Assembly (NCBI RefSeq): GCF_024749165.1
Contig: NZ_CP087190.1
Span: 1-64,000 of the forward strand
Source of the DNA: Pseudomonas sp. B21-023
GTDB taxonomy: Bacteria > Pseudomonadota > Gammaproteobacteria > Pseudomonadales > Pseudomonadaceae
Direction of reading: 5' to 3'
Length of the DNA stretch: 64,000 nucleotides
Shown piece by piece: positions 50,596-58,786 of this stretch. Made by a program: the position numbers and the translations under genes. Below the pieces are notes generated by a model. That model did no database searches. It had not been told where the DNA came from and worked only from the letters and a program-made list of their open reading frames with translations. Numbering within the stretch: position 1 is the stretch's first letter; every line of letters begins with the position of its first letter.

Positions 50596-52590
50596 ATGAC
50601 CCACCCATTCGTTTTTCTTCCTGGCGGGCTGCTTGATTACGCGTCGTTGCGGCCCGAGCAGCTCGAACCGGCCGTTCGCCAGATTCATGATGCCAACCTG
50701 ACAGCGCTTGAGCGGATCGTTGCCGATCAGGCGCATGTTCCTGGATGGAATGACCTGGTCCTGGCAATCGAGCGGCTCGACCAGCGGCTGGAGGACACTT
50801 TTCACTCACTGGTCCCCCTCGCTTACGAGGGCGGGGGTTGGGCCGATGCGGTGAGTGCCTGCCATGGTCTGCTCGGCGACTGGAAGCGACGTAAACATGA
50901 ATGCCCGGGGCTGTTGCAGGCCTATCAACGCATCGACGAGGCGACACTCGACACTGAGCAACGTGTGGTGCTGTCGAGGATTCTCAGGGACTTTCGCCTG
51001 GGTGGCTTTCAGCTGGGGGGCGCTGAACGGGCCCAATTGCGCGCGACCGAAGCTGCCATTAGCGGGCTCGAACGGCAGTTCATGGGCAATCTGAGAGGCG
51101 CTCGAAATGCCGCGGCACGTTTATTGACCGATGAATCGCAATTGAGTGGTCTTGACGGACCGCAACGGCGACGCCTGCGGGACAACGCCCAGGAAGAGGA
51201 GCTGGATGGTTGGCTGATCGACCTGGGGGAAACGACCGTCGAGGCGATTCTCGAATCGGCTGATGATCGCTCGCTGCGTGCCTGGGTCTACCGTGCTTCC
51301 CGGTCACTGGCGACGGACCCTGACCACGACAATGCCCAGGTAATGCAAGCGCTGTTGCGTTTGCGATACGAGCGGGCCCAGCTGCTGGGCTTGGCCAACG
51401 CTGCCGAGGTCGGGCTCGAGCTGAAAGCCGCTCGTACCACAAGCGAGGTCGAAACATTCATCGACGGTCTGATCGAAGAGAACCGTCCCAGACTGCAAGC
51501 CGACCTAAAGGAACTGCAGGAGCGGGCTGACCAATTGGGGATGGGGACGCTTGAGCCTTGGGATATCGCTTATCTGACCAGGCAGCTCAGGGACGATGCT
51601 GTCGCCGGGCTGCAACTGCGTGATCGCTTTCCACTCGATACAGCCCTGACCGCTTTGCGCGAGCTGCACGAGCGATTGTTCGATATCCGCATGGTGCCGC
51701 GTGCCGTCGCGGTCTGGCACGCAGATGTGCAAGTGCTGGAGGTACGCGAAGAGGGTAGCGTGCTGGGGTACATCTACCTCGACCTTCACGCGCGTCCTGG
51801 CAAAGTGTCCTGGCCGTACTGCTACCCCATGCGTCAGCGCCATGTCGATACCGACGGTGCGCTGACATTGCCAACCACCTTGCTGTCCTGCTCCTTCGCA
51901 CACGGCCCCGATGGATCTACGTCGCGCCTTGGCCACAGCGATTTGTGCAAGCTTCATCATGAATTCGGCCATGCGCTGCACCAGATTCTCGTGACCCATC
52001 GTCATCGTCGCCTCAATCGCACCCTGCCGGCGATGCTCGGCCCGGACAGCTGTGAGTTCGTTGGCATCCTGTTCGAGCAATGGTGCTGGTCCGCACCTGC
52101 TCTGCAAGGCGTCACAGCCCTCATGGCGGATACTGCCCCGGTTCCCCTGGAAGCCTTGCGGCGCTGGTTGGCGAGCCGGCGGCGGCTGCGGGGTGTGGCC
52201 GAGGCCGAGCAGCTGCGGCGTGCCTGGTTCGACTTCATCGCGCACCGCGATAGGGATGCACGTCTCGACCTGCAATACCTGGCGCGCCAGGCCAGCCATC
52301 TGGTCGGGCTCCCTGCAGCGTTCGCGCAGGAGCGTTTCGCCGAGTCTTTCGACTACCTGGTGACAGGTTATGAGGCCGGGTACTACAGCTACAAATGGGC
52401 CCAGGCGCATGCCATCGATGCGTTCACCCGTTTCGCAGCACAAGGTGTCGATCAGCGGGAGGTCGCGCGGATCATGCGGCGGGAGCTCATGACCAAGATT
52501 GCCTTGCGCGGGCTTTCCGCTTCATTCAACGCGTTCGTCGGCAGGGGGCTTTCCCTGGCGGCCTACCGTGCCTGGCATCAGCCCGCCTGA
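50596..52590 (+). CDS. Divergent tandem paralogue of oligopeptidase A (M3 family)
   Basis: This 664-residue protein aligns with PrlC along its whole length but is highly diverged. The zinc site is kept: HHEFGHALHQ (His455, Glu456, His459) and Glu487 in SCEFVGILFEQWCW, where PrlC has VELPSQFMENWCW. The substrate-binding segment near the C-terminus reads FDYLVTGYEAGYYSYKW, so the conserved histidine of PrlC (FAHIFAGGY) is replaced by tyrosine and one glycine is missing. The PrlC C-terminal FVDFRGREPSIDALL region is replaced by NAFVGRGLSLAAYRAW. It is probably a zinc-binding peptidase with altered activity. It lies between the YheV and radical SAM genes, which are adjacent in P. aeruginosa, so it is an insertion or duplication. 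ATG 50596. Confidence 0.85.
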   Translation: MTHPFVFLPGGLLDYASLRPEQLEPAVRQIHDANLTALERIVADQAHVPGWNDLVLAIERLDQRLEDTFHSLVPLAYEGGGWADAVSACHGLLGDWKRRKHECPGLLQAYQRIDEATLDTEQRVVLSRILRDFRLGGFQLGGAERAQLRATEAAISGLERQFMGNLRGARNAAARLLTDESQLSGLDGPQRRRLRDNAQEEELDGWLIDLGETTVEAILESADDRSLRAWVYRASRSLATDPDHDNAQVMQALLRLRYERAQLLGLANAAEVGLELKAARTTSEVETFIDGLIEENRPRLQADLKELQERADQLGMGTLEPWDIAYLTRQLRDDAVAGLQLRDRFPLDTALTALRELHERLFDIRMVPRAVAVWHADVQVLEVREEGSVLGYIYLDLHARPGKVSWPYCYPMRQRHVDTDGALTLPTTLLSCSFAHGPDGSTSRLGHSDLCKLHHEFGHALHQILVTHRHRRLNRTLPAMLGPDSCEFVGILFEQWCWSAPALQGVTALMADTAPVPLEALRRWLASRRRLRGVAEAEQLRRAWFDFIAHRDRDARLDLQYLARQASHLVGLPAAFAQERFAESFDYLVTGYEAGYYSYKWAQAHAIDAFTRFAAQGVDQREVARIMRRELMTKIALRGLSASFNAFVGRGLSLAAYRAWHQPA

Positions 52591-52619
52591 CGGTACTGGC
52601 TATCGATGACGACTCATTG

Positions 52620-52639
52620 TACTGTACAAAAATACAGTA
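52620..52639. promoter_or_regulatory. LexA (SOS) box
   Basis: TACTGTACAAAAATACAGTA contains CTG-N10-CAG (52622-52637) with flanking symmetric TA, a strong match to the gamma-proteobacterial LexA site. It lies 14 bp before the radical SAM start codon, overlapping where RNA polymerase would bind. The P. aeruginosa orthologue (PA0069) is known as a LexA-regulon member. Confidence 0.9.
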
Positions 52640-52653
52640 AATGGGTTGTCGTC

Positions 52654-53709
52654 ATGTCTACTTCTCCCATCCGCGGCCGCGGCACCGCCAGCAACCCGCA
52701 CAACCGTTTCGCCCCGAGTCGTGCGGTGGCCGAGGATGACGGGTGGTACCAAGAGGTGCCAATAACCCAGGGCACCGAGGTACGGATCGAGGTGGCGAAG
52801 ACCATCATCGCGCGCAACACCTCACCCGACCTGCCTTTCGACCGTTCGATCAACCCCTATCGCGGCTGCGAGCATGGTTGCATCTACTGTTACGCCCGTC
52901 CCAGCCACGCCTACTGGGACCTCTCTCCCGGCCTGGATTTCGAAACCAAGCTGATCGCCAAGACCAACGCCGCCGAGGTGCTTGAGCAGCAGTTGAGCAA
53001 GCCTGGCTACGTCTGTGCGCCGATCAACCTGGGGTCCAACACCGACCCTTATCAGCCCATCGAGCGCGAACAACAACTGACCCGGCGCCTGCTCGAAGTT
53101 CTGCTGCGTTACCGCCACCCAGTGACCATCGTCACCAAGGGCTCGCTGGTGCTGCGCGACCTTGACCTGCTGAGCGAGCTGGCCAGCCAGCGCCTGGCAC
53201 GGGTGATGATCAGCCTCACCACCCTGGACGATGAGCTCAAGCGCACCCTCGAACCACGAGCGGCCGCTCCAAAGGCGCGCCTGCGCGCAATTCGCGTGCT
53301 GCGTGAGGCCGGTGTTCCGGCGGGCGTGCTGTGTTCGCCGATGATTCCGATGATCAATGACAGCGAACTTGAGCACCTGCTGGAGGCGGCGAAGGAGGCC
53401 GGCGCGCAGAGCGCGGCGTACATGATGCTGCGCTTGCCGCTGGAGGTGGCACCGTTGTTCGAGCAGTGGCTGCACGATCACTACCCGCAGCGGGCCACGC
53501 ATGTGCTGAGCCTGATTCGTCAGAGCCGGGGTGGTGAACTCTACGACAGCCGATTCGGTGCGCGGATGCGCGGTGAAGGGGTGTTCGCTGACTTGCTGGC
53601 GCAGCGCTTTCGCAAGGCGGCCAGGCGGCTGGAGTTCGAAGGGCGGGAGGACCTGGCGCTTGATTGCAGTGCCTTCTGCCCTCCCGGTGCACAGATGGCA
53701 CTGTTCTAG
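52654..53709 (+). CDS. SplB-like radical SAM protein, LexA-controlled (PA0069 family)
   Basis: This 351-residue radical SAM enzyme has the 4Fe-4S motif CEHGCIYC (Cys72, Cys76, Cys79: C-x3-C-x2-C), followed by LGSNTDPYQPIERE near 128-141 and the PMIPMINDSELE region near 229-240. It belongs to the family of P. aeruginosa PA0069, which resembles spore photoproduct lyase-type proteins. The SOS box just upstream suggests a role in DNA damage response. The substrate is unknown. The start was set at ATG 52654 (MSTSPIRGRG), because the in-frame ATG at 52606 lies upstream of the LexA box. Confidence 0.9.
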   Translation: MSTSPIRGRGTASNPHNRFAPSRAVAEDDGWYQEVPITQGTEVRIEVAKTIIARNTSPDLPFDRSINPYRGCEHGCIYCYARPSHAYWDLSPGLDFETKLIAKTNAAEVLEQQLSKPGYVCAPINLGSNTDPYQPIEREQQLTRRLLEVLLRYRHPVTIVTKGSLVLRDLDLLSELASQRLARVMISLTTLDDELKRTLEPRAAAPKARLRAIRVLREAGVPAGVLCSPMIPMINDSELEHLLEAAKEAGAQSAAYMMLRLPLEVAPLFEQWLHDHYPQRATHVLSLIRQSRGGELYDSRFGARMRGEGVFADLLAQRFRKAARRLEFEGREDLALDCSAFCPPGAQMALF

Positions 53710-54017
53710 CCAGCGGCTCGTTCAATCGTGAAGGCGAGCCCTACCTATAAGTACAACTAAAGCAACCCAACAATTTCACTCATGAAGGTTGGCAACTGAT
53801 GCTTTTTTGCTATTATCCAGTGCTCCCCTCGCCTATCCAGAACGCCCGTTCTAGAGCCTGCGCAATTAAGTTTCAGTTAAGTTTCCTACGCTAGCGTGAG
53901 TCATGAGTCAGCAATGACTGTGATTATTTACCCGTGCGCGTCATCTAAATCCCCGCGTCACCCCAATCTTTCCCCGGTAACATGGAATTCACTTTCAAAC
54001 CGTCAAGAGGATGAATC
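53710..54017. promoter_or_regulatory. Gap before the carbonic anhydrase gene with TTAAG tandem repeat
   Basis: This 308-bp AT-richer gap holds no supported gene. TTAAGTTTC occurs at 53866-53874 and again at 53877-53885, an 11-bp period giving ATTAAG-N5-GTTAAG, the layout of OmpR/PmrA-type response-regulator boxes. It lies about 132 bp before the carbonic anhydrase start. In P. aeruginosa the H1 type VI secretion cluster lies in the matching interval between PA0069 and PA0102; it is absent here. Confidence 0.5.
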
Positions 54018-54737
54018 ATGCCCGTCAAGGACCCCTCCAAGGCCGTCCCGGCTGCACCCGCCGAAAGCGCTGATGCCGCCATGAAGCATATCGTCGACGG
54101 CTTCCTGCGGTTTCACACCGAAGTCTTTCCCGAGCAGCAAGAGCTGTTCAAGAAACTGGCTACCGCGCAAAAGCCGCGGGCCATGTTCATCACCTGCGCA
54201 GACTCGCGCATCGTCCCCGAACTGATCACCCAGAGCTCGCCCGGCGACCTGTTCGTGACCCGTAACGTCGGCAACGTGGTGCCGCCCTACGGCCAGATGA
54301 ACGGCGGTGTATCGAGTGCTATCGAGTACGCCGTGCTGGCGCTGGGCGTGCACCACATCATCATCTGCGGTCACTCCGACTGCGGCGCGATGCGAGCGGT
54401 GCTCAACCCGCAGTCGCTGGCGAAGATGCCGACCGTTTCCGCCTGGCTGCGCCATGCCGAGGTAGCGCGGACCGTGATCGAGGACAACTGCTCCTGCGGC
54501 AGCGAGCACGAAAGCATGCAGCTGCTGACCAAGGAAAACGTCATCGCCCAGCTGCATCACCTGCGTACCCACCCCTCGGTCGCTTCGCGCCTGGCCGCCG
54601 GGCAGCTGCATATCCATGGCTGGATCTACGACATCGAAACCAGCCAGATCGAAGCTTACGATGCCGCCAGCGACCGCTTCCTGCCGCTGACCGCGGGCGA
54701 TTCGATCCCTTCTGCCACACCGAGAGGCCGCTACTAA
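54018..54737 (+). CDS. Beta-class carbonic anhydrase
   Basis: This enzyme interconverts CO2 and bicarbonate. The 239-residue protein has the beta-CA zinc ligands Cys60 (CADSR, with the Asp62-Arg64 dyad), His119 and Cys122 (GHSDCG), and the VTRNVGNVVPPYG segment near 80-92. The N-terminus is alanine-rich without a clear signal peptide. ATG 54018 follows CAAGAGGATGAATC. A SulP transporter gene follows on the same strand after 188 bp, as in P. aeruginosa PA0102-PA0103. Confidence 0.95.
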   Translation: MPVKDPSKAVPAAPAESADAAMKHIVDGFLRFHTEVFPEQQELFKKLATAQKPRAMFITCADSRIVPELITQSSPGDLFVTRNVGNVVPPYGQMNGGVSSAIEYAVLALGVHHIIICGHSDCGAMRAVLNPQSLAKMPTVSAWLRHAEVARTVIEDNCSCGSEHESMQLLTKENVIAQLHHLRTHPSVASRLAAGQLHIHGWIYDIETSQIEAYDAASDRFLPLTAGDSIPSATPRGRY

Positions 54738-54925
54738 GCGACCCCAACACGCTGAACAAGCCTTGATTGCCGGCTGCACCCGATGGGTGCGGCGCGGCCT
54801 TCGCCTGCCTTGAATCTTCCTGAATGCCGTGCCGGCAGACCCGCTGGCGGCCCACGCCTGCGCGTCGTTCAGGCTTCCCCGTGCTAGCGGCCAGCGGAAT
54901 GGCCGTGAATCTAGAAAGGAGCTAC

Positions 54926-56461
54926 ATGGTGAACATGACACAGATAAAGGCGGCCCTGCCGCGTGAGTTGCTGGCCTCGGTGGTGGTCTTCCTGGTGGCC
55001 CTGCCCTTGTGCATGGGTATTGCCATCGCCTCGGGCATGCCTCCGGCGAAGGGGCTGATCACCGGGATCATCGGCGGCATCGTCGTGGGTTTCCTCGCCG
55101 GCTCGCCGTTGCAGGTCAGCGGCCCGGCGGCGGGCCTGGCGGTGCTGGTGTTCGAACTGGTGCGCCAGCATGGCGTGGCCATGCTCGGGCCGATCCTGTT
55201 GCTGGCCGGCCTGCTGCAACTGCTGGCTGGGCGCTTGCGCCTGGGTTGCTGGTTCCGGGTCACCGCGCCGGCGGTGGTGTACGGCATGCTTGCCGGGATC
55301 GGCGTGCTGATCGTGCTGTCCCAGGTGCACGTGATGTTCGACACCGCGCCCCAGCCATCGGGTGTGGATAACCTGCTGGGTTTCCCGGCGACGCTGGCCT
55401 CGGCCTTGCCGCTGGAAAGTGCAGGCGCCGGTTGGCAGGCTGGTGCGCTGGGCTTGGGCACCATCGCCATCATGTGGGGTTGGGAGCGCTGGCGCCCGCA
55501 ACGCCTGCGCTTCATTCCCGGTGCCTTGCTCGGTGTGGCGGCAATGACCGCTGTCAGCTTGTGGCTGGCACTGCCGGTCAACCGCGTGCAGGTACCTGCG
55601 AACTTGTCCGAGGCCATTGACTGGCTGCGTCCGGACGACCTGCTCAAACTGGCCGACCCGACCCTGCTGGTGGCGGCCTTTGCCCTGGCCTTCATCGCCA
55701 GCGCCGAGACCTTGTTGTCCGCGGCGGCAGTCGATCGCATGCACAGTGGCCAGCGCTCGGATTTCGACCGTGAGCTGTCGGCGCAGGGTATCGGCAACAT
55801 GCTCTGCGGCGTGTTTGGCGCGTTGCCGATGACCGGGGTGATCGTGCGCAGCTCGGCCAACGTCCAGGCTGGTGCGCAGACCCGCGCCTCGGCGATCCTG
55901 CATGGCCTTTGGCTGCTCGCGTTCGTCGTGGTACTGAGCAGTGTGCTGCAACAGATTCCGGTGGCCAGCCTGGCCGGCGTGCTGGTCTATACCGGGGTGA
56001 AACTGGTGGATTTCAAGGCGTTTCGAAACCTGGGCCGCTATGGGCGGATGCCGATGTTCACCTATGCGGCCACTGCCTTGGCAATCATCTTCACTGACCT
56101 GTTGACCGGCGTGCTGCTGGGCTTTGCCCTGACCCTGCTGAAACTGGCGCTGAAGGCGGCCCGGCTGAAGATCAACCTGGTGGCGCTGGCCAAGCCGGGG
56201 CACATGGAACTGCGCCTGAGCGGCGCGGCGACCTTCCTCAAGGTGCCGGCGCTGACCCAGGTGCTTGATACCGTGCCACAGGGCACCACGCTGCATGTGC
56301 CGTTGGGCAACCTGAGCTATATCGACCATTCCTGCCTGGAACTGCTGGAGGACTGGGGACGCAGCGGCGCGGCCAAGGGCTCGCGGCTGGTGTTGGAGCA
56401 GCGGCGTCTGAAGCGGCGGGTCGAGGGAAGGTTGCGGACCACGGCAGGGGTTGGCGTCTAA
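54926..56461 (+). CDS. SulP-family transporter, probable bicarbonate carrier
   Basis: This 511-residue membrane protein has a SulP core (ALPRELLASVVVFLVALPLCMGIAIASG-like start, GSPLQVSGPAAGLAVLVFEL near 56-75) of roughly 10-12 helices and a C-terminal STAS-like segment (about 425-500) with LSYIDHSCLELLEDW. Pairing with a beta carbonic anhydrase suggests bicarbonate transport, by analogy with BicA-type SulP proteins; this is inference. ATG 54926 follows AAAGGAG by 6 bp; ATG 54935 and upstream in-frame starts are less likely. Confidence 0.85.
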   Translation: MVNMTQIKAALPRELLASVVVFLVALPLCMGIAIASGMPPAKGLITGIIGGIVVGFLAGSPLQVSGPAAGLAVLVFELVRQHGVAMLGPILLLAGLLQLLAGRLRLGCWFRVTAPAVVYGMLAGIGVLIVLSQVHVMFDTAPQPSGVDNLLGFPATLASALPLESAGAGWQAGALGLGTIAIMWGWERWRPQRLRFIPGALLGVAAMTAVSLWLALPVNRVQVPANLSEAIDWLRPDDLLKLADPTLLVAAFALAFIASAETLLSAAAVDRMHSGQRSDFDRELSAQGIGNMLCGVFGALPMTGVIVRSSANVQAGAQTRASAILHGLWLLAFVVVLSSVLQQIPVASLAGVLVYTGVKLVDFKAFRNLGRYGRMPMFTYAATALAIIFTDLLTGVLLGFALTLLKLALKAARLKINLVALAKPGHMELRLSGAATFLKVPALTQVLDTVPQGTTLHVPLGNLSYIDHSCLELLEDWGRSGAAKGSRLVLEQRRLKRRVEGRLRTTAGVGV

Positions 56462-56463
56462 GA

Positions 56464-56569
56464 GGGCCGCCTAGCGGCCCATCGCCGGCAAGCCGGCTCC
56501 CACAATGACGGCGCCGGTATCAAACCCTGCGTTGTACTTGTGGGAGCCGGCTTGCCGGCGATGAGGCCA
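56464..56569. repeat. Paired REP hairpin region
   Basis: GGGCCGCCTAGCGGCCC followed by ATCGCCGGCAAGCCGGCTCC, and the inverse TGTGGGAGCCGGCTTGCCGG ending CGATGAGGCC, form an inverted pair between the convergent SulP and hypothetical genes. Confidence 0.88.
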
Positions 56570-56592
56570 GTCGAAACACTCTAGATTCAAGC

Positions 56593-57234
56593 TCAGGCCG
56601 ACTGGCTCAACTCCACGCCCAGCTGGCGCGACAGGCACGGCCAGCGTTTCCAGGCCTCTCCGGTTTCCGGGTTCGACAGCTTGTCGCGATAGCGCTCCAC
56701 TGACTCCACGGCAAAGCTTTCGTCATCGAGCATCTCGTCCACCGAGTGATGCACCACCTCATCCAGCTGGTTGGCGAAGGACTCGCCGATCAGTTGGTGG
56801 GCGATCAGGTTGGCGACCGTGGTATCCACCGGGATCAGCGGCTGCTGGAAGTGGCGGATATACAGGTCGTTGACCTCCTCGACCAGGCGGTGCGCCAGAT
56901 AGGCCTCGTCCAGCAGGCAATCGAGCCCGACCTGCCCCGCCATCACTGTCGGCGGCTGCAGGAAATAGGCCTCGGCAATCTTCAGCACCGGCTTGATCTG
57001 CGACTCGATGCCGGCCTCGAGGGCCACGGTGTGTGCGGCTTCGAGCAGTTCTGGAACCTCGTTGATGTAGGCGCCGACGAAGCGGGCCAAAGTACCCTGG
57101 GCGTCCTGCTGGGGTAGGTGTATCGAAGGGTGCAGGTGCGGCAGTTGCTTCTCGAGACGTTTTTTCAGTTGGCCTGTGCGGCTCTCATGTTGATGGGCGT
57201 TTTCGATCTGCTCGCGTACAGCAGCGATGTTCAT
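56593..57234 (-). CDS. Conserved hypothetical protein next to the cox operon
   Basis: This 213-residue protein is soluble and acidic, mainly helical, with no signal peptide. It starts MNIAAVREQIENAHQHE and contains PTVMAGQVGLDCLLDEAYLAHRL-like and LVEEVNDLYIRHF-like helices near 95-130, and NLIAHQLIGESFANQL near 142. It corresponds by position to P. aeruginosa PA0104, whose function is not known to me. It is divergent from coxB. Confidence 0.8.
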   Translation of the reverse strand: MNIAAVREQIENAHQHESRTGQLKKRLEKQLPHLHPSIHLPQQDAQGTLARFVGAYINEVPELLEAAHTVALEAGIESQIKPVLKIAEAYFLQPPTVMAGQVGLDCLLDEAYLAHRLVEEVNDLYIRHFQQPLIPVDTTVANLIAHQLIGESFANQLDEVVHHSVDEMLDDESFAVESVERYRDKLSNPETGEAWKRWPCLSRQLGVELSQSA

Positions 57235-57615
57235 GACAACTCCAGGGACAAGGCGTTACAAACGGAAGACACTAAGTTAGCTTGCTTGCGAGAATCGCTA
57301 AGACGCATTTGTTATATCGCTTAGGCGCGTGTAGGAAATTGGCTATATCAATGTGCCATTATTGTGTCCCAGCCCAGTATCCATGCACCTTTCAGCGCAA
57401 ACGTTTGGTTGCGTGAAGATCATTTCAGTCCCCGCGTTGCGCCCCATTGGTCGGTGGCTATACTCCGCTTGAAACGTGATTCGTTGATGAGGCCCGACTG
57501 CCTTAAGCAGGGGGCTCGGTCGTCGAAGCCAGGCAGTCTTGGCCACCGTTCCCCCCTTTGTCGTAGCAGGTCGTCCACGCCTCCGGGACTACAAGAACGA
57601 TAAGGGGAACCCGCA
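57235..57615 (+). promoter_or_regulatory. cox operon promoter region and structured leader
   Basis: This 381-bp gap between the hypothetical gene and coxB holds no supported gene. TTGCGC (57437-57442) and TATACT (57459-57464) with a 16-bp spacer are a plausible sigma-70 promoter, giving a leader of about 145 nt. The leader contains a hairpin with GACTGCCT (57496-57503) pairing to AGGCAGTC (57531-57538), extended by GGCC at 57491 and at 57541, with a smaller inner hairpin. There is no T run, so it is not a simple terminator. Confidence 0.5.
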
Positions 57616-58743
57616 ATGATGCGACATCCACATGTCTGGATGGGCCTGTTGCTGTGGTCATTGTTTGGTCAGGTACAGGCAGCATGGACGGTGAACATGG
57701 CGCCCGGGGCGACGGAAGTCGCCCACGCGGTGTTTGACCTGCACATGACCATCTTCTGGATCTGCGTGATCATCGGCATCGTGGTGTTCGGCGCGATGTT
57801 CTGGTCGATGGTCATTCACCGCCGCTCAACCGGGCAGAAGGCCGCGCACTTCCACGAGCACACCTGGGTCGAGATCCTCTGGACCGTCGTGCCCTTCCTG
57901 ATCCTCGTGGTCATGGCCATCCCGGCCACCAAGACCCTGATCGACATCTACGACGCCAGCGACTCGGACATCGACATCCAGGTCACCGGTTACCAGTGGA
58001 AATGGCACTACAAGTACCTGGGCCAGGACGTCGAGTTCTTCAGCAACCTGGCTACCCCCGCCGAGCAGATCCACAACCAGTCGCCGAAGGACGAGCACTA
58101 CCTGCTCGAAGTCGATCAGCCGCTGGTACTGCCGGTGGGCGCCAAGGTGCGCTTCCTGGTGACCGCCGCCGACGTCATCCATTCCTGGTGGGTGCCGGCC
58201 TTCGCGGTCAAGCGTGACGCCATCCCCGGCTTCGTCAACGAGGCCTGGACCCGGGTCGAGAAGCCCGGGATCTACCGCGGCCAGTGCACCGAGCTGTGCG
58301 GCAAGGACCACGGCTTCATGCCGGTGGTGGTCGAGGTGAAATCCAAGGCCGACTACGACACCTGGCTCGGCGAGCGCAAGGCCGAGGCGGCCAAGCTCAA
58401 GGAGCTGACCAGCAAGGAATGGACCCTCGAAGAGCTGGTGGCACGTGGCGACAAGGTCTACCACACCACCTGCGTGGCCTGTCACCAGGCCGAGGGCCAG
58501 GGCCTGCCGCCGATGTTCCCTGCCCTCAAGGGCTCGAAGATCGCCACCGGGCCCAAGGAAGCGCACCTGGGCATCGTCTTCCACGGCAAGCCGGGCACCG
58601 CCATGGCGGCATTCGGCAAGCAGCTTTCGGAAGTCGATATTGCCGCGGTGGTCACCTACGAGCGCAACGCCTGGGGCAACAACAAGGGCGACATGGTCAC
58701 GCCGAAGGACGTGCTGGCGCTCAAGCAGGCCGAAGCGCAATGA
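57616..58743 (+). CDS. coxB: Cytochrome c oxidase subunit II with fused cytochrome c domain
   Basis: CoxB receives electrons at the CuA centre and passes them to subunit I. The 375-residue protein has a signal peptide (about 1-22), two membrane helices (about 45-70 and 88-108), a cupredoxin domain with the CuA motif CTELCGKDHGFM (Cys224, Cys228, His232, Met235), and a C-terminal cytochrome c domain with CVACH (Cys286, Cys289, His290) and a distal Met. The fused heme c makes this a caa3-type oxidase. ATG 57616 follows AAGGGGAACCCGC. It is the first gene of the cox operon. Confidence 0.97.
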   Translation: MMRHPHVWMGLLLWSLFGQVQAAWTVNMAPGATEVAHAVFDLHMTIFWICVIIGIVVFGAMFWSMVIHRRSTGQKAAHFHEHTWVEILWTVVPFLILVVMAIPATKTLIDIYDASDSDIDIQVTGYQWKWHYKYLGQDVEFFSNLATPAEQIHNQSPKDEHYLLEVDQPLVLPVGAKVRFLVTAADVIHSWWVPAFAVKRDAIPGFVNEAWTRVEKPGIYRGQCTELCGKDHGFMPVVVEVKSKADYDTWLGERKAEAAKLKELTSKEWTLEELVARGDKVYHTTCVACHQAEGQGLPPMFPALKGSKIATGPKEAHLGIVFHGKPGTAMAAFGKQLSEVDIAAVVTYERNAWGNNKGDMVTPKDVLALKQAEAQ

Positions 58744-58786
58744 GCCGGGCTACCCGCGGCAGTCAGTGGATTGCAGGAGACAGGAC

